64,000 nucleotides of DNA, from the NCBI RefSeq assembly GCF_006517275.1, contig NZ_CP041191.1, positions 2,909,001 through 2,973,000 of the forward strand, given 5' to 3'. Below the pieces are notes generated by a model. That model worked only from the letters and a program-made list of their open reading frames with translations. It ran no database searches and was not told the origin of the DNA. This DNA is from Labrenzia sp. PHM005. GTDB lineage: Bacteria > Pseudomonadota > Alphaproteobacteria > Rhizobiales > Stappiaceae. A program made the translations under genes and the position numbers. Below are positions 1 through 7,307 of the stretch, one piece after another; position 1 is the stretch's first letter; each line of letters begins with the position of its first letter.

Positions 1-614
1 GAGTAAGGGCCCGGTGCGCTGAATGCCAAAAGACGGCTCTCCAGCAAAAGCAACGTGATAGGCTTCCGCCGCCGCTTCCAGATAATGATCCGGAAGGTTG
101 GTCAGTACTGGCTAGTCATTGGAGATGGCGTTGGGAAAAATCATGCGGAAAACACTTTGACGGCCGGCAAAGGTGACATGGGGGACCTTGCCGGGATTTG
201 CTTCTGGCAGGGTGAGGATGCATTTGGAGGAAAGCCGGGTTAACCGGGAATCTGAATTGATCAATCCATTGTTGGACCACCAAAGCTGAAACAAAAATTT
301 TTCTTCGGTGCCAGCGAGGCCGGATTCAACATTTTCGACTGGCAGTGATTTGACAAAACAAATTGGCCATCTGGCTGGCCGTCAAGATCTGCTGCTCCGT
401 CACCGGGGGCGTTTTCTGCTGCCTTGGCAAAAATGTCGTCCTGGGCTGCTTCCGCCAACAAGGCCCGCTGGTTGTCGGATAACAAGGATGTCTGATCATG
501 ATCGAATAGATGCTGGCAATAAAAATCAAGCAGATAAAGACAGTCACATCTGGCGGCCAAATGAAACAACTGCAGAAATGATTTTTGTTTGGCTGTATAC
601 TCAGATGTATACAT
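1..614 (-). pseudogene. Decayed gene, frameshifted and interrupted by an amber stop
   Basis: Reading leftwards, a frame that looks like coding sequence is open from about 614 to about 350. It ends in residues such as 'LLAEAAQDDIFAKAAENAP'. The plausible continuation is in another frame from about 360 to 115 ('VENVESGLAGTEEKFLFQL', later 'HVTFAGRQSVFRMIFP'). That frame meets a TAG at 114..112 and is then open again to the window edge ('TNLPDHYLEAAAEAYHVAF'). The part after TAG has no ATG, GTG or TTG in frame, so it cannot easily be a separate gene. One frameshift plus one nonsense change in a single ancestral gene explains this best. The middle part has the feel of a PAS-like sensor domain, but I cannot assign a family. 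Confidence 0.5.
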
Positions 615-1150
615 TCACGAAAATCCCTTGTTCATCGCGAACTGCAGCTTACTCTTAGAGGCTGGGTCATATCACTGTTTCTATTGGTAATATCAAAAAC
701 TACAATTTTTCCAGATGATAGTTTCGCCGACGGATTTTTGCGATCGGTTAGACGGTTGGTTATCCGGTTTTCCAATGGTCTGGACGATCCCGGCCAGGCG
801 GACGACGACATGGTCTTGGATGTTACAGGTTGACGGTCGCTGTCCAATTGCGCCTCCGGTCCTTTTCATGCCTTGTCTATAGGTCCGGTCCCAAGACAGT
901 TAAATGCGGTCGGATGTGAGTTTTCTAATATAGGTTGTATTTGTGGTTGTAATTTCTACGTGTCGGGATAAAGTGATTGTATTGCACTTCAGATAGTTAT
1001 CTCAATTTAAACAATAATTAAGCGGACTTTCCAGACGGGTTCTCTCGCCGCGGCAACGATAAAGTCACAAAAATATTCACAAGAATTAATTCCTATCGTC
1101 TAGTGGTTGTGTGAACAAAACGTGTTCAAAAATGCGAGGCGAGACCCAAA
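615..1150. other. Gene-poor stretch before the reb locus
   Basis: I find no recognisable gene here. A plus-strand frame between about 715 and 833 has a protein-like composition ('SVRRLVIRFSNGLDDPG') but no convincing start, and may be another gene remnant. From about 900 the sequence becomes AT-rich and probably holds the promoter of the sigma factor gene at 1151. Confidence 0.4.
1112..1128. promoter_or_regulatory. Inverted repeat TGAAC-N7-GTTCA upstream of the sigma factor
   Basis: Two perfect 5-bp arms, TGAAC at 1112-1116 and GTTCA at 1124-1128, lie 22 bp before the start codon of the sigma gene. The position fits an operator or a promoter element controlling the reb regulator. The binding protein is unknown. 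Confidence 0.35.
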
Positions 1151-1756
1151 ATGACGGGCAGGGACGCACAAGTTTTGACGTGGAGTGGACCAGCGCAAAG
1201 TTTATGGATGAGCTGGATTGATGATGGGCAGGTCCTGCGCCGCCGGGCGCTGCGTTTGACCCGCGGTGATCGGGAGGCGGCTGAGGATCTTTTGTCTGCG
1301 ACCTTAATCAAGGCGGTAAGTCATGTGGAAAGAAATGGCACAGACGTGCGCGAACCGCGGGCGTTTTTGCTGTTTGCCATGAAAAACGAGCACATCAGCC
1401 GGTTGCGCAAAGAGACGTCAGAGCGGCAGATCCGTGATTTTGGAACCGACATTTATCAAGATCATCAGGCAGGCCTTGCGGACCGCCAGCCGGATCAGGA
1501 AAACCTGCTGCGGCATCAAGATGCCCTGCGCGGTGTGCTGGCGATCGTTAATGCATTGACGCCAGAGTTCAAAAGGATTTTCCGGCTGCGGTTTTGCGAA
1601 GAATGCAGTTACCGGGAGATTGCCGGCAAGATGGCGATCTCCGAACCTCTTGCCCGCAAACGGGTTCAGCACCTTCGGGAGCATCTGCGGGCAGCTCTTA
1701 CGGATGAGCGCGGACACGCTACGCCACGCAATAGTATGTCACAGGCGGTGCAATGA
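1151..1756 (+). CDS. ECF-type RNA polymerase sigma factor of the R-body locus
   Basis: A 201-residue sigma-70 family protein of the extracytoplasmic-function size. Region 2 lies at about residues 25-95 ('RGDREAAEDLLSATLIKA', then 'REPRAFLLFAMKNEHISRL'). Region 4 lies at about residues 128-185, with a helix-turn-helix ('YREIAGKMAISEPLARKRV'). No anti-sigma gene is adjacent. It sits 76 bp upstream of the first reb gene on the same strand, which suggests it directs transcription of the R-body genes. That role is inferred from position only. The start at 1151 lies just after a purine-rich stretch (gcgaggcgag). Confidence 0.85.
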   Translation: MTGRDAQVLTWSGPAQSLWMSWIDDGQVLRRRALRLTRGDREAAEDLLSATLIKAVSHVERNGTDVREPRAFLLFAMKNEHISRLRKETSERQIRDFGTDIYQDHQAGLADRQPDQENLLRHQDALRGVLAIVNALTPEFKRIFRLRFCEECSYREIAGKMAISEPLARKRVQHLREHLRAALTDERGHATPRNSMSQAVQ

Positions 1757-1787
1757 TGCGTCCATTTCCTTGACGGTGAGAACCGGA

Positions 1788-1801
1788 CATTAGGCCTAAT
1801 G
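1788..1801. promoter_or_regulatory. Perfect 14-bp palindrome upstream of the first reb gene
   Basis: CATTAGGCCTAATG is fully self-complementary and lies about 30 bp before the start of the 76-residue RebB-family gene. It could be an operator for the reb operon. I did not find a second copy at the other reb promoters. Confidence 0.35.
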
Positions 1802-1832
1802 GATCGCGATCAAGACGGAATAGGATGAAGAC

Positions 1833-2063
1833 ATGGCTGACATCGTCAATGCACAAATCACGGATGCAGTGACCCAGACCAACGTCAAGGTGGTTGCAGA
1901 AGCACCGGCTCAGGCGATCGCCAGTCTATACCAGGTTGCCAGTCACGCCTCCGGATTGTCCATCCAGAATGCAGTTCACAGCCAGCAAGCCATGAACCAG
2001 ATCACCACGGCGGTGGTCTCCAAGGCATGCCAGTTGATCATGGACATTGGTGAATCGGCATAA
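1833..2063 (+). CDS. RebB-family R-body protein, short form (76 aa)
   Basis: R-bodies are insoluble protein ribbons that coil in the cytoplasm and can unroll into long needles. They are built from small Reb proteins of the 'killing trait' family (PF11747 as I recall). This protein has the family hallmarks: an N-terminal 'AQITDAVTQTNVKVV', then 'EAPAQAIASLYQ', then a helix with 'IQNAVHSQQAMNQ'. The first part is nearly identical to the protein encoded at 4679 ('TDAVTQSNVKVV'), but this one ends about 30 residues earlier. It is first in the operon, with an SD-like 'aggatgaag' before the ATG. I do not assign RebA, RebB or RebD identity. Confidence 0.85.
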   Translation: MADIVNAQITDAVTQTNVKVVAEAPAQAIASLYQVASHASGLSIQNAVHSQQAMNQITTAVVSKACQLIMDIGESA

Positions 2064-2098
2064 TCAACGCCGGCGCGCCAAGCAGGGAGGAATAGGCC

Positions 2099-2749
2099 AT
2101 GTTCGGCGCGCTTAAGACAATGATGATCCGCGGTAGGAAGACACCGAAGCCTTCGGAACAGGCGGTGCTGTCAAAGGAAACCGTGCCAGGTCTGTCGCGG
2201 GATTCAAACGGCCATTTGAAGCCGGCAGCACAAAAGGACGAGAGTGCCATGGCAGATGACAACAACGGCAAAGGTCCGCCTTCTAACTCCAGCGGTAGGT
2301 CAGGAGGAGCAGGTGGCAATGATGGTGCGAATGCAAGTGGCATAGGAACCAATTCCAGTCAGCAAAGCACAAGTACCGGGTCTGCCCCGTCAACGTCAGC
2401 CCTGAATCAGCAGGCTGTTCAGGCCGCGGAATTCTCGAACTATGAGAACGCGGACTATGCAGCCACCATGGTTGCAACGCCGCCGGAACTCATGGTTGGG
2501 CAAACGACCGGGCTGGCTATCCAAGACGCAGCCAATTACATGAACGCGATTATGCAGATCGCAGTTGCTGCTCAGGCTGTTGCTATAAAAAAAGCAGCCG
2601 AGGACCCGGCTCTGGCAGGCGCCGAAGTACCTCTGCTTACCGATATTCAGCAAATGGTGACCCAGGCGGTTACTGTGTACGGAACAGTCAGCACGACAGC
2701 TGGTACGTCGGCCAAAACGGTGATCTCGGATTTCAAGGCGGGATCATGA
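2099..2749 (+). CDS. Long RebB-like protein with a low-complexity N-terminal half
   Basis: A 216-residue protein. Residues 1-115 are hydrophilic, rich in Gly, Ser, Asn and Gln, with the basic start 'MFGALKTMMIRGRKTPK'. The C-terminal half resembles the Reb core: 'VATPPELMVGQTTGLAIQDA' corresponds to the 'SPAMA...LY' plus 'ENAVA' segment, followed by 'MNAIMQIAVAAQAVAIKKAA'. It starts after a strong SD (agggaggaa), 35 bp behind the short reb gene. A second ATG at 2249 begins 'MADDNNG', which looks like the usual RebB start, so two forms are possible. A role as a structural or assembly component of the R-body is inference. Confidence 0.65.
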   Translation: MFGALKTMMIRGRKTPKPSEQAVLSKETVPGLSRDSNGHLKPAAQKDESAMADDNNGKGPPSNSSGRSGGAGGNDGANASGIGTNSSQQSTSTGSAPSTSALNQQAVQAAEFSNYENADYAATMVATPPELMVGQTTGLAIQDAANYMNAIMQIAVAAQAVAIKKAAEDPALAGAEVPLLTDIQQMVTQAVTVYGTVSTTAGTSAKTVISDFKAGS

Positions 2750-2780
2750 CTGTGCTGGCTGAATCACGAGGAGGCTGCCA

Positions 2781-3059
2781 ATGCTGGAATCCAACGATCT
2801 CTTCAACAGGCCATCAGAATTTATGTTCAATGGCCCGACTGTAAGGCTATCGCTGACTGTACAGGCTTTCATATGTGAGAACGGGTCGGGACAGGACAAA
2901 AAGAACCCAAAAACCGATGACCGGGACACTGAAGAACCTGACCTGCCGCAGACCGGGCCGAAAGAAAAGACGCTTACCGAGGCTTTTGACGACTTAGAAG
3001 CTGAAGAGCAAGAAACGGTCAAACGACTGGTTGACCGCATGATCGGGAGAAAACAATGA
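2781..3059 (+). CDS. Unrecognised small acidic protein in the reb operon (92 aa)
   Basis: I do not recognise this family. The first third is moderately hydrophobic ('EFMFNGPTVRLSLTVQAF'), the middle is charged and Pro-rich, and the end is a probable amphipathic helix ('EEQETVKRLVDRMIGRKQ'). No signal peptide. It follows a clear SD (acgaggagg) 31 bp behind the long RebB-like gene, and its stop overlaps the start of the next gene by 4 bp (ATGA). It is therefore almost certainly cotranscribed and translationally coupled. Confidence 0.7.
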   Translation: MLESNDLFNRPSEFMFNGPTVRLSLTVQAFICENGSGQDKKNPKTDDRDTEEPDLPQTGPKEKTLTEAFDDLEAEEQETVKRLVDRMIGRKQ

Positions 3060-3748
3060 CTGCCCATCTCGCATATGCTTGCCAGGAGATCGATGAACAG
3101 CTCCTGGAATGTCTGCTGACCTGGAGTGAAGCAGCAGGTCAGGGACGTGAAAGCGCACAGCTGGCACCGGTCCATGCCCATTATGGACAACGTTCGTCGT
3201 CTCTGATTGAGGCTAGAACCGCGATTGAAGCCGCGATCCGAGCCCTTGATGAGGAAACGGCAGACACCGAGGCGAGCGATCTCAGGAAACACTCAGTTCA
3301 AAGTGAGGTCCGGGATCAGGAGAAGACTGTCCACGTAACCGTCGACTGCCATTGTGCAGATGTTGAGTGGCGAATGATCCACGTTGAAGGCTCCAGTTCG
3401 CGGCCCGACCGGCCGCAGAGACAGAAAGAACGGTGCCGGGGCCAGATCCGGGATTGGAACCGCGACATTCTTGCTTGCCGGCCGATGTCCGCAAGCTTGC
3501 CTGTTTCCATGCGCAAAACCACCAAAAGACAATCAGGAATTGGCGGCGTCAATAAAGAGAGCACTGAGACTGCGGAGATAGACCTGGACGCGGCAATTTC
3601 TATGGGCCGGACCGAAGCCGCCAGCGAGTATGCAATTGCTGACCCCGGCGACGTTGAACTTACTCCCCAACAGCCGGAAGAGACCTTTGTGAAGGAGCCG
3701 GAAAATGGCACGCAAAGCAAGTCAACCAGGTCCCGCAAACGTGGATGA
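3056..3748 (+). CDS. Unrecognised hydrophilic protein in the reb operon (230 aa)
   Basis: Its family is unknown to me. The N-terminal ~85 residues are likely helical ('EIDEQLLECLLTWSEAAGQG' through 'EARTAIEAAIRALDEET'). The centre is rich in Arg, Cys and His, and the C-terminal third is acidic, ending in a basic tail ('KSTRSRKRG'). The start is fixed by the ATGA overlap with the preceding gene. The last 44 bp overlap the next gene in another frame. The middle has poor coding texture, so an undetected frameshift within the gene cannot be excluded. Position suggests an R-body accessory protein. Confidence 0.6.
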   Translation: MTAHLAYACQEIDEQLLECLLTWSEAAGQGRESAQLAPVHAHYGQRSSSLIEARTAIEAAIRALDEETADTEASDLRKHSVQSEVRDQEKTVHVTVDCHCADVEWRMIHVEGSSSRPDRPQRQKERCRGQIRDWNRDILACRPMSASLPVSMRKTTKRQSGIGGVNKESTETAEIDLDAAISMGRTEAASEYAIADPGDVELTPQQPEETFVKEPENGTQSKSTRSRKRG

Positions 3749-4475
3749 TCCGAAAACTTCTGGAGCTGATGTACCGGCCGGCAAAGAGCCGCTGCCGCCA
3801 CCATCAGCCACCGGCGCCTCCTCAGCGGACGCGGGTGCGGCCAATGCCAGCCTGTCGTCTGAAAATCAGAACTTGGCCGGGAAATCTAAAACCGCTGATC
3901 CTGCGGGGACAGGGCAACCAGCTGCTGCAGAACAAGTTCAGCAAGGAGGGCACACATCCGGCCGCGGCACACCGTCCTCGGATCTTTTGAAGCAGATTCT
4001 GGAGGGGTTTTTGAAAACTTCGACGCTTCAAACCGATTACCAGACCCTTTACCGCTCACTGCCAGCGGTGGTCGGGATTGCCGCAGAGATCATGAAGAAG
4101 AAGGAAGCCGGGGACACGGCCCTGGACGAAGGCATGCAAGCGGTGGAGCGGGTTCTTGGCGATGCCCGGGATAAAGCGGAGCAATTGTCAACGGCCATGT
4201 CGGCGCAACAAGCGGCGCTTGAGGAATTGTTGAACAACAAGGCGTCTTTGACGGACCTTCTAAAAGCCAGCCAACAACAAACCAGCGACAAGATAAAAGG
4301 TTTGCCGCATTTGGGATTTGAGGCGGCTGCACTAGCCGATCCCAAGGTTGCTTACCAGCTCAACACGCTGATGGGTAACATCAATGCGATGGTCTCCAGG
4401 GAGGTTGAGCGCCAGCTCTCGGTCTTGCGCAATAAGGTGGCGTCGGTTCAGCAGTCTGGAAATCCGCAAAAGTGA
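3705..4475 (+). CDS. Unrecognised protein with disordered N-terminus and coiled-coil C-terminus, reb operon
   Basis: A 256-residue protein. Residues 1-90 are low-complexity (Ala, Gly, Pro, Ser, Gln), resembling the N-terminal half of the long RebB-like protein encoded at 2099. From residue ~95 it becomes helical ('SSDLLKQILEGFLKTSTLQ', then a long segment 'GMQAVERVLGDARDKAEQL' with 'QQAALEELLNNKASLTDLL'). The C-terminus is another helix ('NAMVSREVERQLSVLRNKV'). The ATG at 3705 has an SD (gaaggagccgg) inside the previous gene. No known domain recognised. A hairpin terminator follows at 4500, so this is the last gene of the first reb transcript. Confidence 0.75.
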   Translation: MARKASQPGPANVDDPKTSGADVPAGKEPLPPPSATGASSADAGAANASLSSENQNLAGKSKTADPAGTGQPAAAEQVQQGGHTSGRGTPSSDLLKQILEGFLKTSTLQTDYQTLYRSLPAVVGIAAEIMKKKEAGDTALDEGMQAVERVLGDARDKAEQLSTAMSAQQAALEELLNNKASLTDLLKASQQQTSDKIKGLPHLGFEAAALADPKVAYQLNTLMGNINAMVSREVERQLSVLRNKVASVQQSGNPQK

Positions 4476-4499
4476 TCCGGCTGGAGCCCGGGTTATTGA

Positions 4500-4524
4500 G
4501 CCCGCTGGCATCCTGCCGGCGGGC
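4500..4524 (+). terminator. Hairpin after the first reb operon
   Basis: GCCCGC at 4500-4505 pairs with GCGGGC at 4519-4524 and is followed by a pyrimidine-rich but not pure T stretch (ctcttccgctct). It lies 24 bp after the stop of the 256-residue gene. It is a possible terminator of moderate quality. Confidence 0.4.
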
Positions 4525-4678
4525 CTCTTCCGCTCTATGCGTCTCCCTTGAGATATCGCGCTATTTTAGAGCAATTTCAATCAGATAAGACAGTTTGCCG
4601 TCACATTCCAAGCAGAGGTGCGTCTAACCAGATGCCCATGGCCGGATCTAGTCCGGCTTAGTTCAAGGAGTAGCAAGT

Positions 4679-5008
4679 ATGGCAGATCCCGTAACAGTGA
4701 ACCCGATGGTGACGGATGCCGTGACCCAATCCAACGTCAAGGTGGTCGGTGAATCCCCGGCCATGGCCATCAGTACACTGTATCAGTCTATGGCGCATTC
4801 AACTGGCATTCTGTTTGAGAATGCAGTGGCGGCACAGCAGCAGCAGAATATCCTGGCGCAGGCAGCTGTGAACCAGGGTGTCATGCAGATTTACAGCATG
4901 GATACAATGGCCGGTGCAGGGGCAACCGAAAAGGTTGGCCAAACCGGTGTCGCGGACAATCTGACCGGTCTGATGACCGTTTTACAGGCTTTCAGTGGCG
5001 GCCGGTAA
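4679..5008 (+). CDS. RebB-family R-body protein (109 aa)
   Basis: This is the canonical-length Reb protein of the locus. It begins 'MADPVTVNPMVTDAVTQSN', followed by 'SPAMAISTLYQSMAHS' and 'ENAVAAQQQQNILAQAA', which is the signature of the RebB 'killing trait' family. The C-terminal 30 residues are more variable and end in 'LTGLMTVLQAFSGGR'. It has an SD (caaggag), lies 203 bp downstream of the previous gene behind a hairpin, and is followed by its own terminator. It is probably a separate, highly expressed transcript, as expected for the main structural subunit of an R-body. Confidence 0.88.
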   Translation: MADPVTVNPMVTDAVTQSNVKVVGESPAMAISTLYQSMAHSTGILFENAVAAQQQQNILAQAAVNQGVMQIYSMDTMAGAGATEKVGQTGVADNLTGLMTVLQAFSGGR

Positions 5009-5033
5009 ACCGGCTCTGGATCAATAAACTCTT

Positions 5034-5062
5034 GGCTCTGTTCCAGTTTCTGGAACGGAGCC
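5034..5062 (+). terminator. Strong stem-loop after the 109-aa reb gene
   Basis: A 13-bp stem with one wobble pair (GGCTCTGTTCCAG at 5034-5046, CTGGAACGGAGCC at 5050-5062) and a 3-nt loop, followed by cttgtgttt. It lies 26 bp behind the reb stop codon. It may terminate or attenuate, so that the reb gene at 4679 is expressed more strongly than the one at 5244. Confidence 0.6.
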
Positions 5063-5243
5063 CTTGTGTTTGGTGGAGGTAATGGACTTTTGGCAACTTA
5101 AGGTTGATACTTCTTTCTGCGTCCCGACGGTAATTGGTGGCAGTTTGGTTCGGATATTCGTTCAATCAGCACCAATTCGGGATGGAAAGGGCAGGTGGCG
5201 CCCGCAGCAAACCGGACGTTTCCGGCACGTGGAGGAAGAAATC

Positions 5244-5609
5244 ATGCCGACAAAACCTCAAACCCAACCGGCCGGTCCGGCCGGCGACCCGATTACCGAA
5301 CTGGAAAATGAGCTGGAAGCTTTGTCAAAGATCGGCGAAGCAGCCAATCTCAACGACCTGGTGCTGGGGATGTCTCCAGCTATGGCCGCAACAAGCATCT
5401 ATGTTTCCAACGCGAATTCTCTCAGCATTCTTTATGAAAACGCGGTCGCAACGCAGCAACAGCAGACCCAGCTTGCGCAAAGTGCGTTGAAGGCGGGCAT
5501 TGCCCAATTGCAGAAGATCACAGACAGCAGCAGCACGGCGGCCGCGACCTCTGAAAATCCGGATCAGGACATCCTCTCGCTTCTGAAAGCGTTGAAAGAA
5601 GTGGTGTAG
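5244..5609 (+). CDS. RebB-family R-body protein with N-terminal extension (121 aa)
   Basis: The core 'MSPAMAATSIYVSNANSLSI' with 'ENAVATQQQQTQLAQSALK' aligns closely with the protein encoded at 4679. It lacks the 'TDAVTQ' opening and instead has about 40 residues with a predicted acidic helix ('ITELENELEALSKIGEAAN'). An upstream in-frame ATG at 5064 exists, but the ATG at 5244 follows a good SD (ggaggaagaa), so I chose it. A third Reb paralogue of distinct shape suggests that the R-body is a mixed polymer or has different assembly stages. Confidence 0.82.
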   Translation: MPTKPQTQPAGPAGDPITELENELEALSKIGEAANLNDLVLGMSPAMAATSIYVSNANSLSILYENAVATQQQQTQLAQSALKAGIAQLQKITDSSSTAAATSENPDQDILSLLKALKEVV

Positions 5610-5696
5610 CGGCCGCCTGGTCCGGGGTGGTTCGAAGGCAGTAAAACAGGCTGCCAAAAGTGCGGTCTTTTCAGACTGGGGGGTGTCGCTGTATAG

Positions 5697-5730
5697 AAGG
5701 CGCCAAACGGGCAATGCCCGACAGCGCCTT
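5697..5730 (+). promoter_or_regulatory. Two-part hairpin just upstream of trhO
   Basis: AAGGCGC (5697-5703) pairs with GCGCCTT (5724-5730) around an inner CGGGC/GCCCG stem. It lies 21 bp before the trhO start and 87 bp after the last reb gene. It could be the reb terminator or a leader structure of trhO. The tract after it (caagcaaaaa) is not T-rich, so intrinsic termination is doubtful. Confidence 0.35.
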
Positions 5731-5751
5731 CAAGCAAAAAGAACACGCTCC

Positions 5752-6579
5752 ATGAACGACTTTCTTGTCGCAGCCCTTTATCTGTTCACGCCGCTCGATA
5801 ATTTCGAGGAGATGCGCGATCCGCTGAAAGCATTTTGTGTGACCCAGGATGTGCGCGGCAGTATTCTGCTCGCCGCTGAGGGCATCAACGGCACGATCTG
5901 CGGGCCTGAAGCGGGTGTGCGTGCCGTTCTGGACCATCTTCGCTCTGACGAACGGCTTGTGCAGTTGTCGCACAAGGAGTCCTGGACCCATCGGCATGTC
6001 TTCAAACGTATGAAGGTGCGGCTCAAGCAGGAGATTGTTCGTCTTGCGGTCGACGGTATCGACCCGAATGAGGTGGTTGGCGAATACGTCAAACCAGAAG
6101 ACTGGAATGCGTTGATTTCCGAACCTGGTGTCATCGTCATCGATACCCGCAATGACTATGAATATGCCTTTGGCACGTTTGATGGCGCGGTTAATCCGGA
6201 AACTCAGTCTTTCCGCGAGTTCCCGGACTGGGTGCATGATCAGGACAATCTGAAGGAAAAGCCAAAGGTTGCGATGTTCTGCACCGGCGGGATCCGCTGC
6301 GAAAAAGCAACCGCCTGGATGCTGAAGAACGGTTTTGACGACGTCTATCATCTTGAAGGCGGCATTTTGAATTACCTGGAGAAGGTGCCGGAAGATAAAA
6401 GCCTCTGGAAGGGCGAGTGTTTTGTTTTTGATGACCGGATCTCCGTCGACCACAAGCTGGAACCCCGCTGGGGCGCGTGGGTGCCGGAAGAAGCCAAGCA
6501 CATCATCAATGAAGACACCGACTACGAAAAAGGTCCGGCTGAAAATGGTGCCTCTGATGCCGATGAAAGAAAATCTTAA
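5752..6579 (+). CDS. trhO: tRNA uridine(34) hydroxylase TrhO (YceA, rhodanese-like)
   Basis: TrhO carries out oxygen-dependent hydroxylation of U34 in certain tRNAs, the first step towards the cmo5U/mo5U wobble modification. The protein is 275 residues. The N-terminal ferredoxin-like domain (1-~110) includes 'LLAAEGINGTICGP'. The rhodanese domain follows ('VIDTRNDYEYAFGTFDGAV') with the active-site loop 'FCTGGIRCEKATAWM'. The motifs and length match the family. The ATG at 5752 is chosen over an upstream in-frame start because the family begins at 'MNDFLVAALY' and the upstream residues are basic and unrelated. Confidence 0.92.
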   Translation: MNDFLVAALYLFTPLDNFEEMRDPLKAFCVTQDVRGSILLAAEGINGTICGPEAGVRAVLDHLRSDERLVQLSHKESWTHRHVFKRMKVRLKQEIVRLAVDGIDPNEVVGEYVKPEDWNALISEPGVIVIDTRNDYEYAFGTFDGAVNPETQSFREFPDWVHDQDNLKEKPKVAMFCTGGIRCEKATAWMLKNGFDDVYHLEGGILNYLEKVPEDKSLWKGECFVFDDRISVDHKLEPRWGAWVPEEAKHIINEDTDYEKGPAENGASDADERKS

Positions 6580-6668
6580 CGGCTGTTAACTTTTGGCTTT
6601 TCCCGGTGGTGAAGCTTCCCTAAAGTCAAAACACAGAAAGGTTCCTGTGCCAGACTGGGGGAAGTGTC

Positions 6669-7256
6669 ATGCGTCGCACATTCTGGAGCGCGGCCTCCGC
6701 GCTGTTTTTTAGTTCAATTGTTCTCGCTCCGGCTTCCGCTGGCGGATATGCATCGTCCTGTTATGAGCAGGCTGTGGTGCCGGCGGTTTATCAAACCGTT
6801 CAGGAGCGGGTCCTGGTTCAGGCCGCCAGCAGTTATGTCGTTCAAAAACCAGCGGTCTATTCCTTTCAAACCCGGCGTGTTCTGGTCCAGCCGGAACGGG
6901 TGAGTTACCGGACTAGTCCGGCCATATATAGAACCCAGCAACACAAGGTTCTGGCAAAACCGGCCAGCAGCGGATGGGAGTACCGGACCATCAAGGGCCG
7001 CAGGATCTTGTGCAAGGTTCACTATCCTGCCGTTTACCAGATGGCGAGCCAGCAAGTGCTGGTGAAACCGGCTTCCCGGGTGGCGGTCCGGCAGCCTGCG
7101 GTCTACAGCCATGTCAAAGAAAAGGTCTTGGTGCAGCCCGCAAGTCAGTACCGGGTTCAAAAGCCGGCAGTCTATAAGACGGTAACCCGCAGGGTTCAGG
7201 TGCAACCAGCCCGCACGGTTTGGCAGCCGGTTCGGGTTCGCGGCTGCCGGAGCTGA
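6669..7256 (+). CDS. Secreted tandem-repeat protein ('PAVY..VLVQPAS' repeats)
   Basis: A 195-residue protein with a Sec signal peptide (cleavage near 'APASAGGYA', residue ~25). The mature part is about six degenerate repeats of 20-25 residues. Each has a core like 'KPAVYKTVTRRVQVQPA', alternating a Pro-Ala-Val-Tyr turn with a short basic strand and 'VLVQPAS'. One repeat is longer and contains 'RRILCKVHYPAVYQ'. Three Cys are present: near the N-terminus, in the middle and near the end. A smaller paralogue is encoded at 9928. The pattern suggests a beta-rich, basic, envelope-associated protein. I know no function. Confidence 0.8.
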   Translation: MRRTFWSAASALFFSSIVLAPASAGGYASSCYEQAVVPAVYQTVQERVLVQAASSYVVQKPAVYSFQTRRVLVQPERVSYRTSPAIYRTQQHKVLAKPASSGWEYRTIKGRRILCKVHYPAVYQMASQQVLVKPASRVAVRQPAVYSHVKEKVLVQPASQYRVQKPAVYKTVTRRVQVQPARTVWQPVRVRGCRS

Positions 7257-7307
7257 CGTTTCACTGCAGAGGTAAACTGTAGAACCTAGTCACATCGGTT
7301 CGGGTGC

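Noticed and set aside
3316..3804. Minus-strand open frame of 162 codons across the 3056/3705 gene junction
   Set aside because: No SD, and the plus-strand genes are tied together by start-stop overlaps.
1097..4626. Shared promoter element CGTCTA upstream of the sigma gene (1097) and the reb gene (4621)
   Set aside because: The 6-mer is short and the candidate upstream halves (GTCACA) have different spacing (27 and 15 bp), so it is likely chance.
5671..6501. Long minus-strand open frame of 276 codons
   Set aside because: Antisense to trhO, whose rhodanese motifs are unmistakable. The antisense product has no domain and no SD.
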